Shown here one piece after another: positions 1-4,881 of a stretch of 5,621 nucleotides of DNA (the stretch's first letter is position 1; each line of letters opens with the position of its first letter). The stretch lies in assembly GCA_947377625.1 (NCBI GenBank), contig CANCGR010000213.1, forward strand, positions 1-5,621, read 5' to 3'. The translations under genes and the position numbers were made by a program. The notes under the pieces were generated by a model that worked only from the letters and a program-made list of their open reading frames with translations, ran no database searches and was not told the DNA's origin. The DNA is from Gammaproteobacteria bacterium (GTDB lineage: Bacteria; Pseudomonadota; Gammaproteobacteria; Pseudomonadales; Pseudohongiellaceae).

Positions 1-258
1 AGCGCCGCGATGTGGGGCGAGATCGGCATTGAACGCGGTCGCGTCAAGCAAGCCAATTTCCACGACTACCGCGTGCTGCGCCTCAAAGAAATGCCGAAGA
101 TAGACGTGGTGCTGGCAGCCACCGGCGGCTTCTGGGGCGGCGTTGGCGAACCCGGTCAGGCACCGGTAATTCCGGCCTTGTGCAACGCACTGTTTGCCGC
201 CACCGGCAAAAGGTTGCGTTCACTGCCGCTGAAGCAGCATGGTTTTACGTTGGCTTGA
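1..258 (+). CDS. Molybdopterin-binding subunit of an isoquinoline 1-oxidoreductase-type hydroxylase (C-terminal fragment)
   Basis: This is the last 85 codons of a gene that begins outside the window; the frame is open from base 1 and ends at TGA 256-258. The tail resembles the large (beta) subunit of isoquinoline 1-oxidoreductase/aldehyde-oxidase type enzymes, which hydroxylate aromatic heterocycles or oxidise aldehydes at a molybdenum-cytosine-dinucleotide centre, usually in the periplasm with electrons leaving through 2Fe-2S and cytochrome partners. Visible marks are NFHDYRVLR (residues 19-27 of the fragment), the GGVGEPG segment (46-52) whose Glu at codon 148-150 matches the catalytic glutamate of the xanthine dehydrogenase family, and the closing NALFAATGKRLRSLPL. 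Codons are strongly C-ending, as in the first half of the next gene. The substrate cannot be told from the tail. The 32-nt gap to the next gene fits one transcript. Confidence 0.88.
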   Translation, partial: SAAMWGEIGIERGRVKQANFHDYRVLRLKEMPKIDVVLAATGGFWGGVGEPGQAPVIPALCNALFAATGKRLRSLPLKQHGFTLA

Positions 259-290
259 AGTCACTATAAAAAAATGAGGGGAGAACACTG

Positions 291-968
291 ATGCACAACC
301 CTGGATTGCGTGCCGCCTTGTTCTCCATGCTCATCGCTGCCGCTCCTGTTATTGCCATTGCGCAATCGCTGCCGGCCGATATTGATCCCCAGTCGCTCTC
401 CCGCCTGCCGCCCGTCAAGCGCAGTGACATGAAAGCAGAAGATCAAGCAATCTACGACAAAGTGGCTGGCCTCAATCGCACCACGCCAATGATCGGGCCG
501 GGTGGCGTTTCGTTGCACATGCCGAAAGTGGCGCAGGCGATGGACATCCTCAACCAGTATCTGCGTTACGACAGCATCATCGGCCGTCGCTACATCGAAG
601 TGGCCATCCTGGTGGCTGCGCGCGAGTTCGATCAGCAGTATGAATGGACCTTCCATGAAAAAGCCGCGCTAAGCGAAGGCGCACCTATGTAGACTGTGGA
701 TGCGATCAGGAACAACGGATCGCTGGCGGCGCTTGATGCGAAGGATGCGGTGATTATTCGTTATGGTCGGGAAATTTTGCGGGAGCATCATCTTTCTTCA
801 GAGACGTGGGTGGAGGCTGAAGCAAAGTTCACTCGGCAGGGGGCGCTTGAGATTGCGGCAATTATGGGAGATTACTTGCTGGCTGCAGTGTTGTTGCATG
901 CAGTGGATCAGCGGTTGCCGGGGGATATGAAGCCGTTGATGCCGGAGCGTTCGTCGCCTGCTCAATGA
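291..968 (+). pseudogene. Secreted carboxymuconolactone decarboxylase family protein, interrupted by an in-frame TAG
   Basis: A strong ribosome site (GAGGGGAG, 276-283) lies 7 nt before ATG 291. Codons 1-24 encode a signal peptide ending AIA|Q, so the product would be exported. The mature part carries CMD-family sequence, including YEWTFHEKAAL. Translation meets TAG at 690-692 after 133 codons. The same frame then stays open for 91 more codons (TVDAIRNN... to TGA 966-968) with sequence expected of the same domain, including the helix after the 'EG.P..TVDAIR' turn and DYLLAAVLLHAVDQ near the end. Joined, the protein would be about 225 residues. The usual CxxC of AhpD-like peroxidase members is absent, so a thiol-redox role is unlikely. 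C-ending codons number about 51 of 133 before the stop and 5 of 91 after it (hand count). Alternatives to decay are a sequencing error at one base or amber suppression. A separate start at GTG 696 has no ribosome site that I can see. Confidence 0.8.
690..692 (+). other. In-frame amber codon interrupting the CMD gene
   Basis: TAG sits between ATG (687-689) and ACT (693-695), in the frame that runs from 291 to 968. No insertion or deletion is needed to join the two halves. A single C-to-T change from CAG, or a change from AAG, GAG, TGG or TAC/TAT, would explain it. I see no recoding element, but cannot fold the RNA to exclude one. Confidence 0.9.
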
Positions 969-1663
969 AAATTGTTACATGGAACTGTAATGGTGCATTC
1001 CGCAAGAAGTACCACCTGCTTGATAAATTTGAGTGGGACCTGTTGATTATCCAGGAATGTGAAAATCCAGAAGAATCTGCGCCGGCTTACCGGGATTGGG
1101 CAAAGTGTTATTTGTGGAAGGGCGAAAACAAACACAAAGGCCTTGGGGTGTTTGCCAAAGCGGGTATCTCGCTTGAGCCTCTTGAATGGGATGATGGAGG
1201 CTTTCAATCATTTTTACCTTGTCATGTTGCCGGCAGCTTTGACTTGATGGCTGTTTGGACCAAGCAGGCGAACTCTCCAAATTTTGGATACATCGGGCAG
1301 CTATGGAGATATCTAGGTCTTCACAAAGATAAGATGGCAGGCCGAAAAATACTGCTGGCCGGGGATCTGAACAGCAATACCCGATGGGATGAATGGGACC
1401 GATGGTGGAACCATAGCGATGTTGTAAAAATTTTGAAGGATTTGGATATTTACAGCATCTACCATGAATATCACGGTGAAGAGCAAGGAAAAGAATCTTG
1501 TCCTACGCTTTACCACCGGAGAAATTCAGAGAAACCCTATCATGTGGATTATGTCTTTGCTTCGAGTCAACTAATCGATCCTAAAGTCAGCAATATTAAA
1601 ATCGGTGAAAAGGATGACTGGCTTGCACACAGCGATCATATGCCAATTATTTTTCAAATCTGA
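965..1663 (+). CDS. Endonuclease/exonuclease/phosphatase (EEP) fold protein
   Basis: This 232-residue protein is short for the EEP superfamily (exonuclease III, DNase I-like and sphingomyelinase-like phosphodiesterases) but has the metal and catalytic motifs in order: TWNCNG (residues 5-10), IQECE with Glu31, AGDLNSN with Asp134 and Asn136, HVDYVFAS with Asp195, and HSDHMPI with Asp224-His225. All residues needed for Mg-dependent phosphodiester cleavage therefore appear present. There is no signal peptide, so the enzyme is probably cytoplasmic. The substrate (DNA, RNA or a phospho-ester) is not evident; sequence between the motifs is rich in Trp and charged residues. ATG 965 overlaps the CMD stop as ATGA. 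The nearest purine-rich stretch, GGAG at 944-947, is too far to be a good ribosome site, so expression may depend on coupling with the damaged upstream gene. Codon use is more AT-rich than in the flanking metabolic genes, which suggests an acquired gene. Confidence 0.88.
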   Translation: MKIVTWNCNGAFRKKYHLLDKFEWDLLIIQECENPEESAPAYRDWAKCYLWKGENKHKGLGVFAKAGISLEPLEWDDGGFQSFLPCHVAGSFDLMAVWTKQANSPNFGYIGQLWRYLGLHKDKMAGRKILLAGDLNSNTRWDEWDRWWNHSDVVKILKDLDIYSIYHEYHGEEQGKESCPTLYHRRNSEKPYHVDYVFASSQLIDPKVSNIKIGEKDDWLAHSDHMPIIFQI

Positions 1664-1684
1664 TGAGCTAAACCGGGAAGCACA

Positions 1685-1795
1685 ATGCAGACAGCTACAC
1701 TAAAAACCTTTCTTGCGTTTGGCGATCCTAAGCAAGATGCAAAGAGGATGGTGAAGGAGCTGGAGAAATCTATTCCTTCTCGTGAAATTGGTTAG
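1685..1795 (+). CDS. Short ORF of unknown function, 36 codons, possible gene fragment
   Basis: The ORF begins MQTATLKTFLAFGDPK and ends at TAG 1793-1795. GGGAAG at 1675-1680, 4 nt before the ATG, could serve as a ribosome site. The first 16 residues faintly resemble the start of some GIY-YIG nuclease-family proteins (…KTFL.FGDPK…), but the rest, a charged helix-like stretch with KRMVKELEKS, does not continue that match, and the frame shows nothing recognisable beyond the stop. It could be the truncated head of a lost gene, a real small protein, or chance. It lies 21 nt after the EEP gene and converges on the zinc-finger gene. Confidence 0.35.
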   Translation: MQTATLKTFLAFGDPKQDAKRMVKELEKSIPSREIG

Positions 1796-1826
1796 CTTGA
1801 AAAAAAATTAAGGCACAGGCTTTGCC
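1796..1826 (-). terminator. Possible weak terminator at the end of the zinc-finger gene
   Basis: On the minus strand the gene's last codons form a short inverted repeat (GGCA at 1826-1823 and TGCC at 1815-1812, 7-nt loop), then the TAA stop, then a run of eight T (1807-1800). The stem is only 4 bp, so this is a suggestion rather than a clear intrinsic terminator. It falls between two convergent genes, where one is expected. Confidence 0.3.
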
Positions 1827-2086
1827 GCTTTTTCTGGCCAACCATCTTCCAAAGTAAAAGACTGCCCAATGCGCTTGAAATGCGAAAATTCCTGTGCTTG
1901 CAGCTTCCGGCGGATTTCTTCGAAAGAAAGCACCATGCTCTTGGTATAGAGATGTTCGCCGCATTGAAGGCAAACTTCGGCAGCAACTTGCAACGATGCG
2001 GTGTTGCCACCGCCACTCAGGATTTTTTCTACCTGTCTGGTTGTCATGGCGCCGCCGCACACAGGGCACTTTTCGAAAGGATTCAT
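1808..2086 (-). CDS. YgiT/MqsA-type zinc-finger protein, probable antitoxin
   Basis: The 92-residue product starts MNPFEKCPVCGG and has two cysteine pairs, C7/C10 and C39/C42, that would bind one zinc, as in the N-terminal domain of MqsA and the YgiT-type zinc-finger family. Between them lies VEKILSGGGNTASLQVAAEVC, cut here by the pairs, and after them a helix FEEIRRKLQAQE, both typical of short family members paired with DUF4258 toxins. The DNA-binding HTH domain of full-length MqsA is absent, so direct autoregulation as in MqsA is not expected. I chose ATG 2086 over the in-frame ATG at 2107: it gives the usual family start, overlaps the upstream remnant's stop as ATGA (2083-2086), and has GAGGGTG just upstream. 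The frame looks intact, so the antitoxin-like gene may outlive its toxin. Transcription would have to come from within or before the remnant. Confidence 0.8.
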   Translation of the reverse strand: MNPFEKCPVCGGAMTTRQVEKILSGGGNTASLQVAAEVCLQCGEHLYTKSMVLSFEEIRRKLQAQEFSHFKRIGQSFTLEDGWPEKAAKPVP

Positions 2087-2223
2087 TGCTTCACCCTCAT
2101 TTCCCAATCAATCCAGCGGCTGGGATCACGCTTGTAAATAGTAATCAGAGCAGCCCAACGGGTTTCGGGATTATACGTTGCGGCTCCATGAAGCAGATAA
2201 ACTGGCAACTTCCCGAATCCGTT
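2083..2223 (-). pseudogene. Truncated C-terminal remnant of a DUF4258-type toxin gene
   Basis: On the minus strand, 46 codons run from AAC (2223-2221) to TGA (2085-2083), closed upstream by TAG (2226-2224) and lacking ATG or GTG at the head. The peptide contains LPVYLLHG, then ALITIYKRDPSRWIDWEMR. The latter resembles the C-terminal 'ITvY.PDP..W..' signature of DUF4258 toxins, which normally stand directly before YgiT-type zinc-finger genes. Its stop overlaps the zinc-finger ATG in the usual operon manner, which supports the assignment independently of the weak sequence match. The N-terminal half of the toxin is not visible in any minus-strand frame upstream. A TTG at codon 6 could in principle start a very short peptide. 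The family match is from memory and only moderate. Confidence 0.5.
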
Positions 2224-2237
2224 CTAAACTGAGGTGA

Positions 2238-2257
2238 ATTTGAAATGGATTTCAAAT
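2238..2257. promoter_or_regulatory. Perfect 9+9 bp inverted repeat, possible operator of the DUF4160-DUF2442 pair
   Basis: ATTTGAAAT (2238-2246), GG, then ATTTCAAAT (2249-2257) form a perfect palindrome with a 2-bp centre, directly abutting the DUF4160 ATG at 2258. A 2-nt loop is too tight for a good RNA hairpin, so a dimeric DNA-binding protein site is the better reading. The repeat lies in the short spacer between the divergent toxin remnant and the DUF4160 gene. Its binding protein is unknown. Confidence 0.5.
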
Positions 2258-2530
2258 ATGCCCACTATCTCAATGTTCTACGGCATCCTGATCAGAATGT
2301 TTTTCCGGGATACCGATCGTCACAAACTGCCGCATTTCCATGCTGAGTATCAAGCCAGCCGGGCGGTTTACTCAATACGTGATGGAAGGGTGCTGGCTGG
2401 ATCATTGCCACCCAACAAGCATAAACTTGTTGTTGCCTGGATTGAGATTCATCAGGACGAACTACTGGCCGACTGCGAGCTGGCAGTGAACGACCTACCC
2501 ACATTCCGTATCAAGGGGCTTGATCAATGA
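2258..2530 (+). CDS. DUF4160 domain-containing protein
   Basis: The 90-residue product is essentially one DUF4160 domain: MPTISMFYGILIRMFF at the start, the family's LPHFHAEY (residues 24-31), VYSIRDGRVLAG, and the helix KHKLVVAWIEIHQDELLADCELAVN. Start 2258 is chosen because MPTISMFYG is the normal family beginning; an in-frame GTG at 2234 would add eight non-family residues. The only good Shine-Dalgarno (AGGTGA, 2232-2237) lies 20 nt upstream of this ATG, which is odd; it fits an out-of-frame ATG at 2245 or could support the longer form poorly. DUF4160 genes commonly sit next to DUF2442 genes and the pair is often regarded as toxin-antitoxin-like, but I know of no firmly established activity. 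The stop overlaps the next start as ATGA. Confidence 0.87.
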   Translation: MPTISMFYGILIRMFFRDTDRHKLPHFHAEYQASRAVYSIRDGRVLAGSLPPNKHKLVVAWIEIHQDELLADCELAVNDLPTFRIKGLDQ

Positions 2531-2775
2531 ACATCACTGATTTGAAAGCTGGCAACGACTGGCAGCTCATCGTCACTGCCGATGATGGTCGCGTGGGGAG
2601 TTTCGATGTTGGCCCTTTCTTGAATGGCCCGGTGTTCCAGCCGCTGCGCAGCCGCGAAGAGTTCCTGAAAGTCTCCAACGGCGGCTACTTCATTGAGTGG
2701 GCCTGTGGAGCAGATTTATCTGCCGATACCATCGAAGCCCGCTGGCAAGTATTCAGCCCTTCTGCTTTGGTGTGA
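2527..2775 (+). CDS. DUF2442 domain-containing protein
   Basis: This 82-residue protein shows the DUF2442 layout: a beta-rich opening (WQLIVTADDGRVGSFDVGPFL, read as two strands), the GPVFQPLRSREEFLKV segment (residues 34-49), and the closing IEWACGADLSADTI (55-68). ATG 2527 overlaps the DUF4160 stop, so the two are translationally coupled and probably act together. The length is normal for the family and no residues seem missing. Its biochemical role is unknown to me; a partner role, possibly antitoxin-like, is inferred only from gene pairing. The stop is 8 nt from the end of the convergent DUF6152 gene, with no room for a separate terminator. Confidence 0.87.
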   Translation: MNITDLKAGNDWQLIVTADDGRVGSFDVGPFLNGPVFQPLRSREEFLKVSNGGYFIEWACGADLSADTIEARWQVFSPSALV

Positions 2776-2783
2776 CCCGTATT

Positions 2784-3164
2784 TTACGGATAACCCAAAT
2801 GCGAAAAATCATGCATCTCGCCCGATGCTGTAGTAACAGACAGAAAAATCCCGCCCTCATCCTTGTCACGTCGCGGCGCATAAGAAATCGTGATGGTGTC
2901 ACCAATCTTCACCATCGACGGCGTCAAACCGTAATGTCGCAGTGTTGCCAAACTATGCCCTTCGAAACTCACCTGTTTGGTGCCGGTAGCATCGTCAATC
3001 ATCAGCGTCAGTGACGAATGCGGATTCTTGAAGCTGGCCTGTTTCACCATGCCGGTGGCATGCAGGCTCTTGCTCATGTCATATGGCGTATTTGAATGAT
3101 GGGCAAAGGCCGCATTGGTTGCAGCCAATAGCAAACACACAAGCACTGTCTTGAAAATTTTCAT
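2784..3164 (-). CDS. DUF6152 family exported protein
   Basis: The 126-residue product has a clear signal peptide (MKIFKTVLVCLLLAATNAAFA, shown here to residue 21) followed by HHSNTPYD at the mature N-terminus. That, with ATGMVKQASFKNPHSSLTL in the next section, is the DUF6152 pattern ('AHHS...F......G.V.....NPH..'). The rest is a small beta-rich domain with GDTITISYAPRRD. These proteins are periplasmic or secreted; the paired histidines after the cleavage site could bind a metal, but no function is established that I know of. The start overlaps the preceding gene's stop (ATGA, 3161-3164) and a purine-rich AAGGGAAAG lies just before it. It is the last gene of a three-gene minus-strand operon. 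Confidence 0.85.
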   Translation of the reverse strand: MKIFKTVLVCLLLAATNAAFAHHSNTPYDMSKSLHATGMVKQASFKNPHSSLTLMIDDATGTKQVSFEGHSLATLRHYGLTPSMVKIGDTITISYAPRRDKDEGGIFLSVTTASGEMHDFSHLGYP

Positions 3165-3982
3165 GGCGCTTTCCCTTTCTCATCTTTTTTGTTGGCGATC
3201 ACCGGGTCGCCGCTGCGATAACGCTCCAGCAGCGTGCTTTCACGTTCGGTCCATTGGTCTTCCATGCAAGCATATTCCACCAGATGGCGGTCTTTGCCGA
3301 GTGGCTTCCATTCGCGGTGGCGCTTTACGGGTTGGCTGTAGAACGCGCGGTCGCTTAGCGTCCAGTCATTAACCAATATCTTCGAGCCGTCTTTTTGCGT
3401 CAGCAGTTGGTAGCGTTCGTCTATTTGCGCATCTTCGCTGTGCGGGAAATGGCCACTGAGCTGTTCTTTGAGTCGCGACGTGTGCACCACCAGTGTGCTG
3501 CCTTCCCAGTGGCCGCTGGAAAAGCCGATCAGCGAAGGCCATTCATCGGCAGCCTTGTAGGCGTGCGGCTCCATGAAAATGCGCCGCACTTCCGAGTAGG
3601 CTTCAAAAATCATCGTCACCTGCTCCGCGCGTTGAATGATTTCCATCGGGTAGCCGCCCGAGAACAGCATGGCTTCCGGCATGCCGAACTGCACACACAT
3701 GCTGCCGGGGTTTTCCAGCGACAGTTTGGCCATCGCGCGGTATTCCTCAATGCGCGGCTTCATTTCGGGGGAATAGGGCAGGTTGGCGGCAGCTTCGTTC
3801 AGCGGCTGCACCGGGTTGTCGCCGGCTTTCATGTTCCAGGTCCACACGCCGCTGAAATCGGTGGTGCCCATTGCAGTGACAGGTTGACCAAAGGCAGTGG
3901 CTGCACTCAGGCAGGCAGTGATAAATAGCAAGCAGCTGCGGCATGACTTGTGCTGAGCCCGGTTCCTTGTTGGCAAGGTCAT
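3161..3982 (-). CDS. Secreted uncharacterised protein of the 'FSGVW...WEGDTLVV' type
   Basis: The 273-residue protein begins with a basic stretch and hydrophobic core (about residues 16-32, CLLFITACLSAATAFG|Q), a likely Sec signal peptide. The mature part opens with TDFSGVWTWN (41-50) and continues with CVQFGMPEAM (96-105), YPMEIIQ (111-117), FEAYSEVRRIFM (126-137), GFSSGHWEGSTLVVHT (153-168) and HLVEYACMEDQ (233-243). That motif order recurs in many exported proteins of environmental Proteobacteria and Acidobacteria, frequently beside DUF6152 genes. Two cysteines, 96 and 239, may pair. AGGAAA about 7 nt before ATG 3982 supports this start. It lies 43 nt after the SDR gene and overlaps DUF6152 by 4 nt, so the two exported proteins probably serve one process. 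No catalytic site is recognisable and the function is unknown. Confidence 0.8.
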   Translation of the reverse strand: MTLPTRNRAQHKSCRSCLLFITACLSAATAFGQPVTAMGTTDFSGVWTWNMKAGDNPVQPLNEAAANLPYSPEMKPRIEEYRAMAKLSLENPGSMCVQFGMPEAMLFSGGYPMEIIQRAEQVTMIFEAYSEVRRIFMEPHAYKAADEWPSLIGFSSGHWEGSTLVVHTSRLKEQLSGHFPHSEDAQIDERYQLLTQKDGSKILVNDWTLSDRAFYSQPVKRHREWKPLGKDRHLVEYACMEDQWTERESTLLERYRSGDPVIANKKDEKGKAP

Positions 3983-4025
3983 GGAGATTTCCTGATTATT
4001 TTTGAGGTATGGAGAGCATAAAGTG

Positions 4026-4790
4026 TTACGCCTGCGTCAAGCCACCATCCACCAACAGGGTTTCACCGGTGACATAGCTGGCGCCATCACTGGCCAGCCA
4101 CAACATGGCATTGGCGATTTCAGATGGCTGCGCAATGCGCTTTAACGGCACGCTGTCGGCAATCACTTGCAGCGGCACCTTGCCGTCGATCATGCGCGAC
4201 AACAGCCCGGTATCCACCGGCCCCGGCGCGACTGCATTTACGCGAATGCCTTGGCCAGCCAGCTCCAGCGCGGCGGCTTTGGTCAGGCCAATAATGCCGT
4301 GTTTGGTGGCTGAATAAACGCCCACCATTGCGATGGCTTGCACGCCGGCAGTAGAGGAAGTGTTGATAATCACCGCGCCTTTTTGCAGATGCGGAATCTG
4401 GTATTTCATGCACAGCCACAGGCCGCGCAGATTCACGCTGATCAGGTGGTCAAACTGCGCGCTGGTCAACGTGTGCAGCAGGCCAAAGGTACCTTCGGTG
4501 CCGGCGTTGTTGATGCAAATGTCGAGACCTCCCATGCGAGCAACCGCTGTAGCAATAAGGCTTTCCACTTGTTGTTCGTCGCGCACATCCACTTCCACAA
4601 ACTGCACCAGGCCTTTGGCGTTTTGTTGCAGGCTTTGCAGCAGTGCATCGGTGTCGGCTTGTTTGAGCCCGGCAAACACCACATCAGCACCAGCGGCGAC
4701 GAATGCTTCCACGGCTGCGCTGCCAATGCCGCTGGTGGCGCCGACCAGCAATACTTTACTGCCTTGGAAGTTGAACTGGGTTTGGCTCAT
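4026..4790 (-). CDS. Short-chain dehydrogenase/reductase (SDR), NAD(P)-dependent
   Basis: The 254-residue protein has a complete classical SDR core: cofactor loop GATSGIG (17-23), Asp68 in VEVDVRD, NNAG (94-97), Asn120 in SVNLRG, catalytic Ser146 in NTSSTAG, Tyr159 and Lys163 in YSATK, PGPVDTG (189-195), and the C-terminal YVTGETLLVDGG. It should oxidise an alcohol or reduce a ketone in the cytoplasm. The substrate is not evident, and cofactor preference is unclear because the end of strand 2 (VVFAGLK) has neither the usual Asp of NAD enzymes nor a clear Arg pair. The frame stays open to 5042, but ATG 4790 is the right start: GAGGG lies just before it, the family homology begins there, and the extension would overlap the divergent hydrolase gene. 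It leads the minus-strand operon. Confidence 0.93.
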   Translation of the reverse strand: MSQTQFNFQGSKVLLVGATSGIGSAAVEAFVAAGADVVFAGLKQADTDALLQSLQQNAKGLVQFVEVDVRDEQQVESLIATAVARMGGLDICINNAGTEGTFGLLHTLTSAQFDHLISVNLRGLWLCMKYQIPHLQKGAVIINTSSTAGVQAIAMVGVYSATKHGIIGLTKAAALELAGQGIRVNAVAPGPVDTGLLSRMIDGKVPLQVIADSVPLKRIAQPSEIANAMLWLASDGASYVTGETLLVDGGLTQA

Positions 4791-4881
4791 GGTGCCCTCG
4801 ATGCTTGCTGGCAAGTGGTTGGATGTTGGCGGCAAGGCTATCATGCGTGCATTATCCGGGTGTACCTCAAGGAGCCTATCC
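4791..4881. promoter_or_regulatory. Divergent promoter region between the SDR and SGNH hydrolase genes
   Basis: This 91-bp spacer must carry the start signals of both divergent genes unless one relies on remote transcription. For the rightward gene TTGGCG (4826-4831) and CATTAT (4850-4855), 18 bp apart, are a weak -35/-10 candidate, and AAGGAG (4869-4874) is a good ribosome site 7 nt before ATG 4882. For the leftward gene only the ribosome site GAGGG near 4795-4799 is convincing. I see no clear operator palindrome. Confidence 0.35.

Noticed and set aside
264..656. 130-codon open frame on the minus strand
   Set aside because: Antisense to the CMD gene, which has a signal peptide and strong ribosome site; the minus-strand product is not recognisable.
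696..968. Independent 90-codon gene starting at GTG 696
   Set aside because: It has no ribosome site, continues the upstream frame exactly, and supplies the missing C-terminal half of the CMD domain, so it is better read as one interrupted gene.
2203..2230. Possible promoter TGGCAA - 16 bp - TAAACT before the DUF4160 pair
   Set aside because: Both hexamers are poor matches and the spacing is short; it would place the transcript start at the palindrome, which is attractive, but the sequence alone does not support it.
2245..2346. 33-codon ORF with a good Shine-Dalgarno, overlapping DUF4160
   Set aside because: The peptide has no recognisable character and overlaps a conserved family gene; kept only as an expression oddity in the findings, not as a gene.
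3395..3928. 177-codon open frame on the + strand
   Set aside because: It is the mirror of the well-supported minus-strand exported protein; its His/Arg-rich translation matches nothing and it has no ribosome site.
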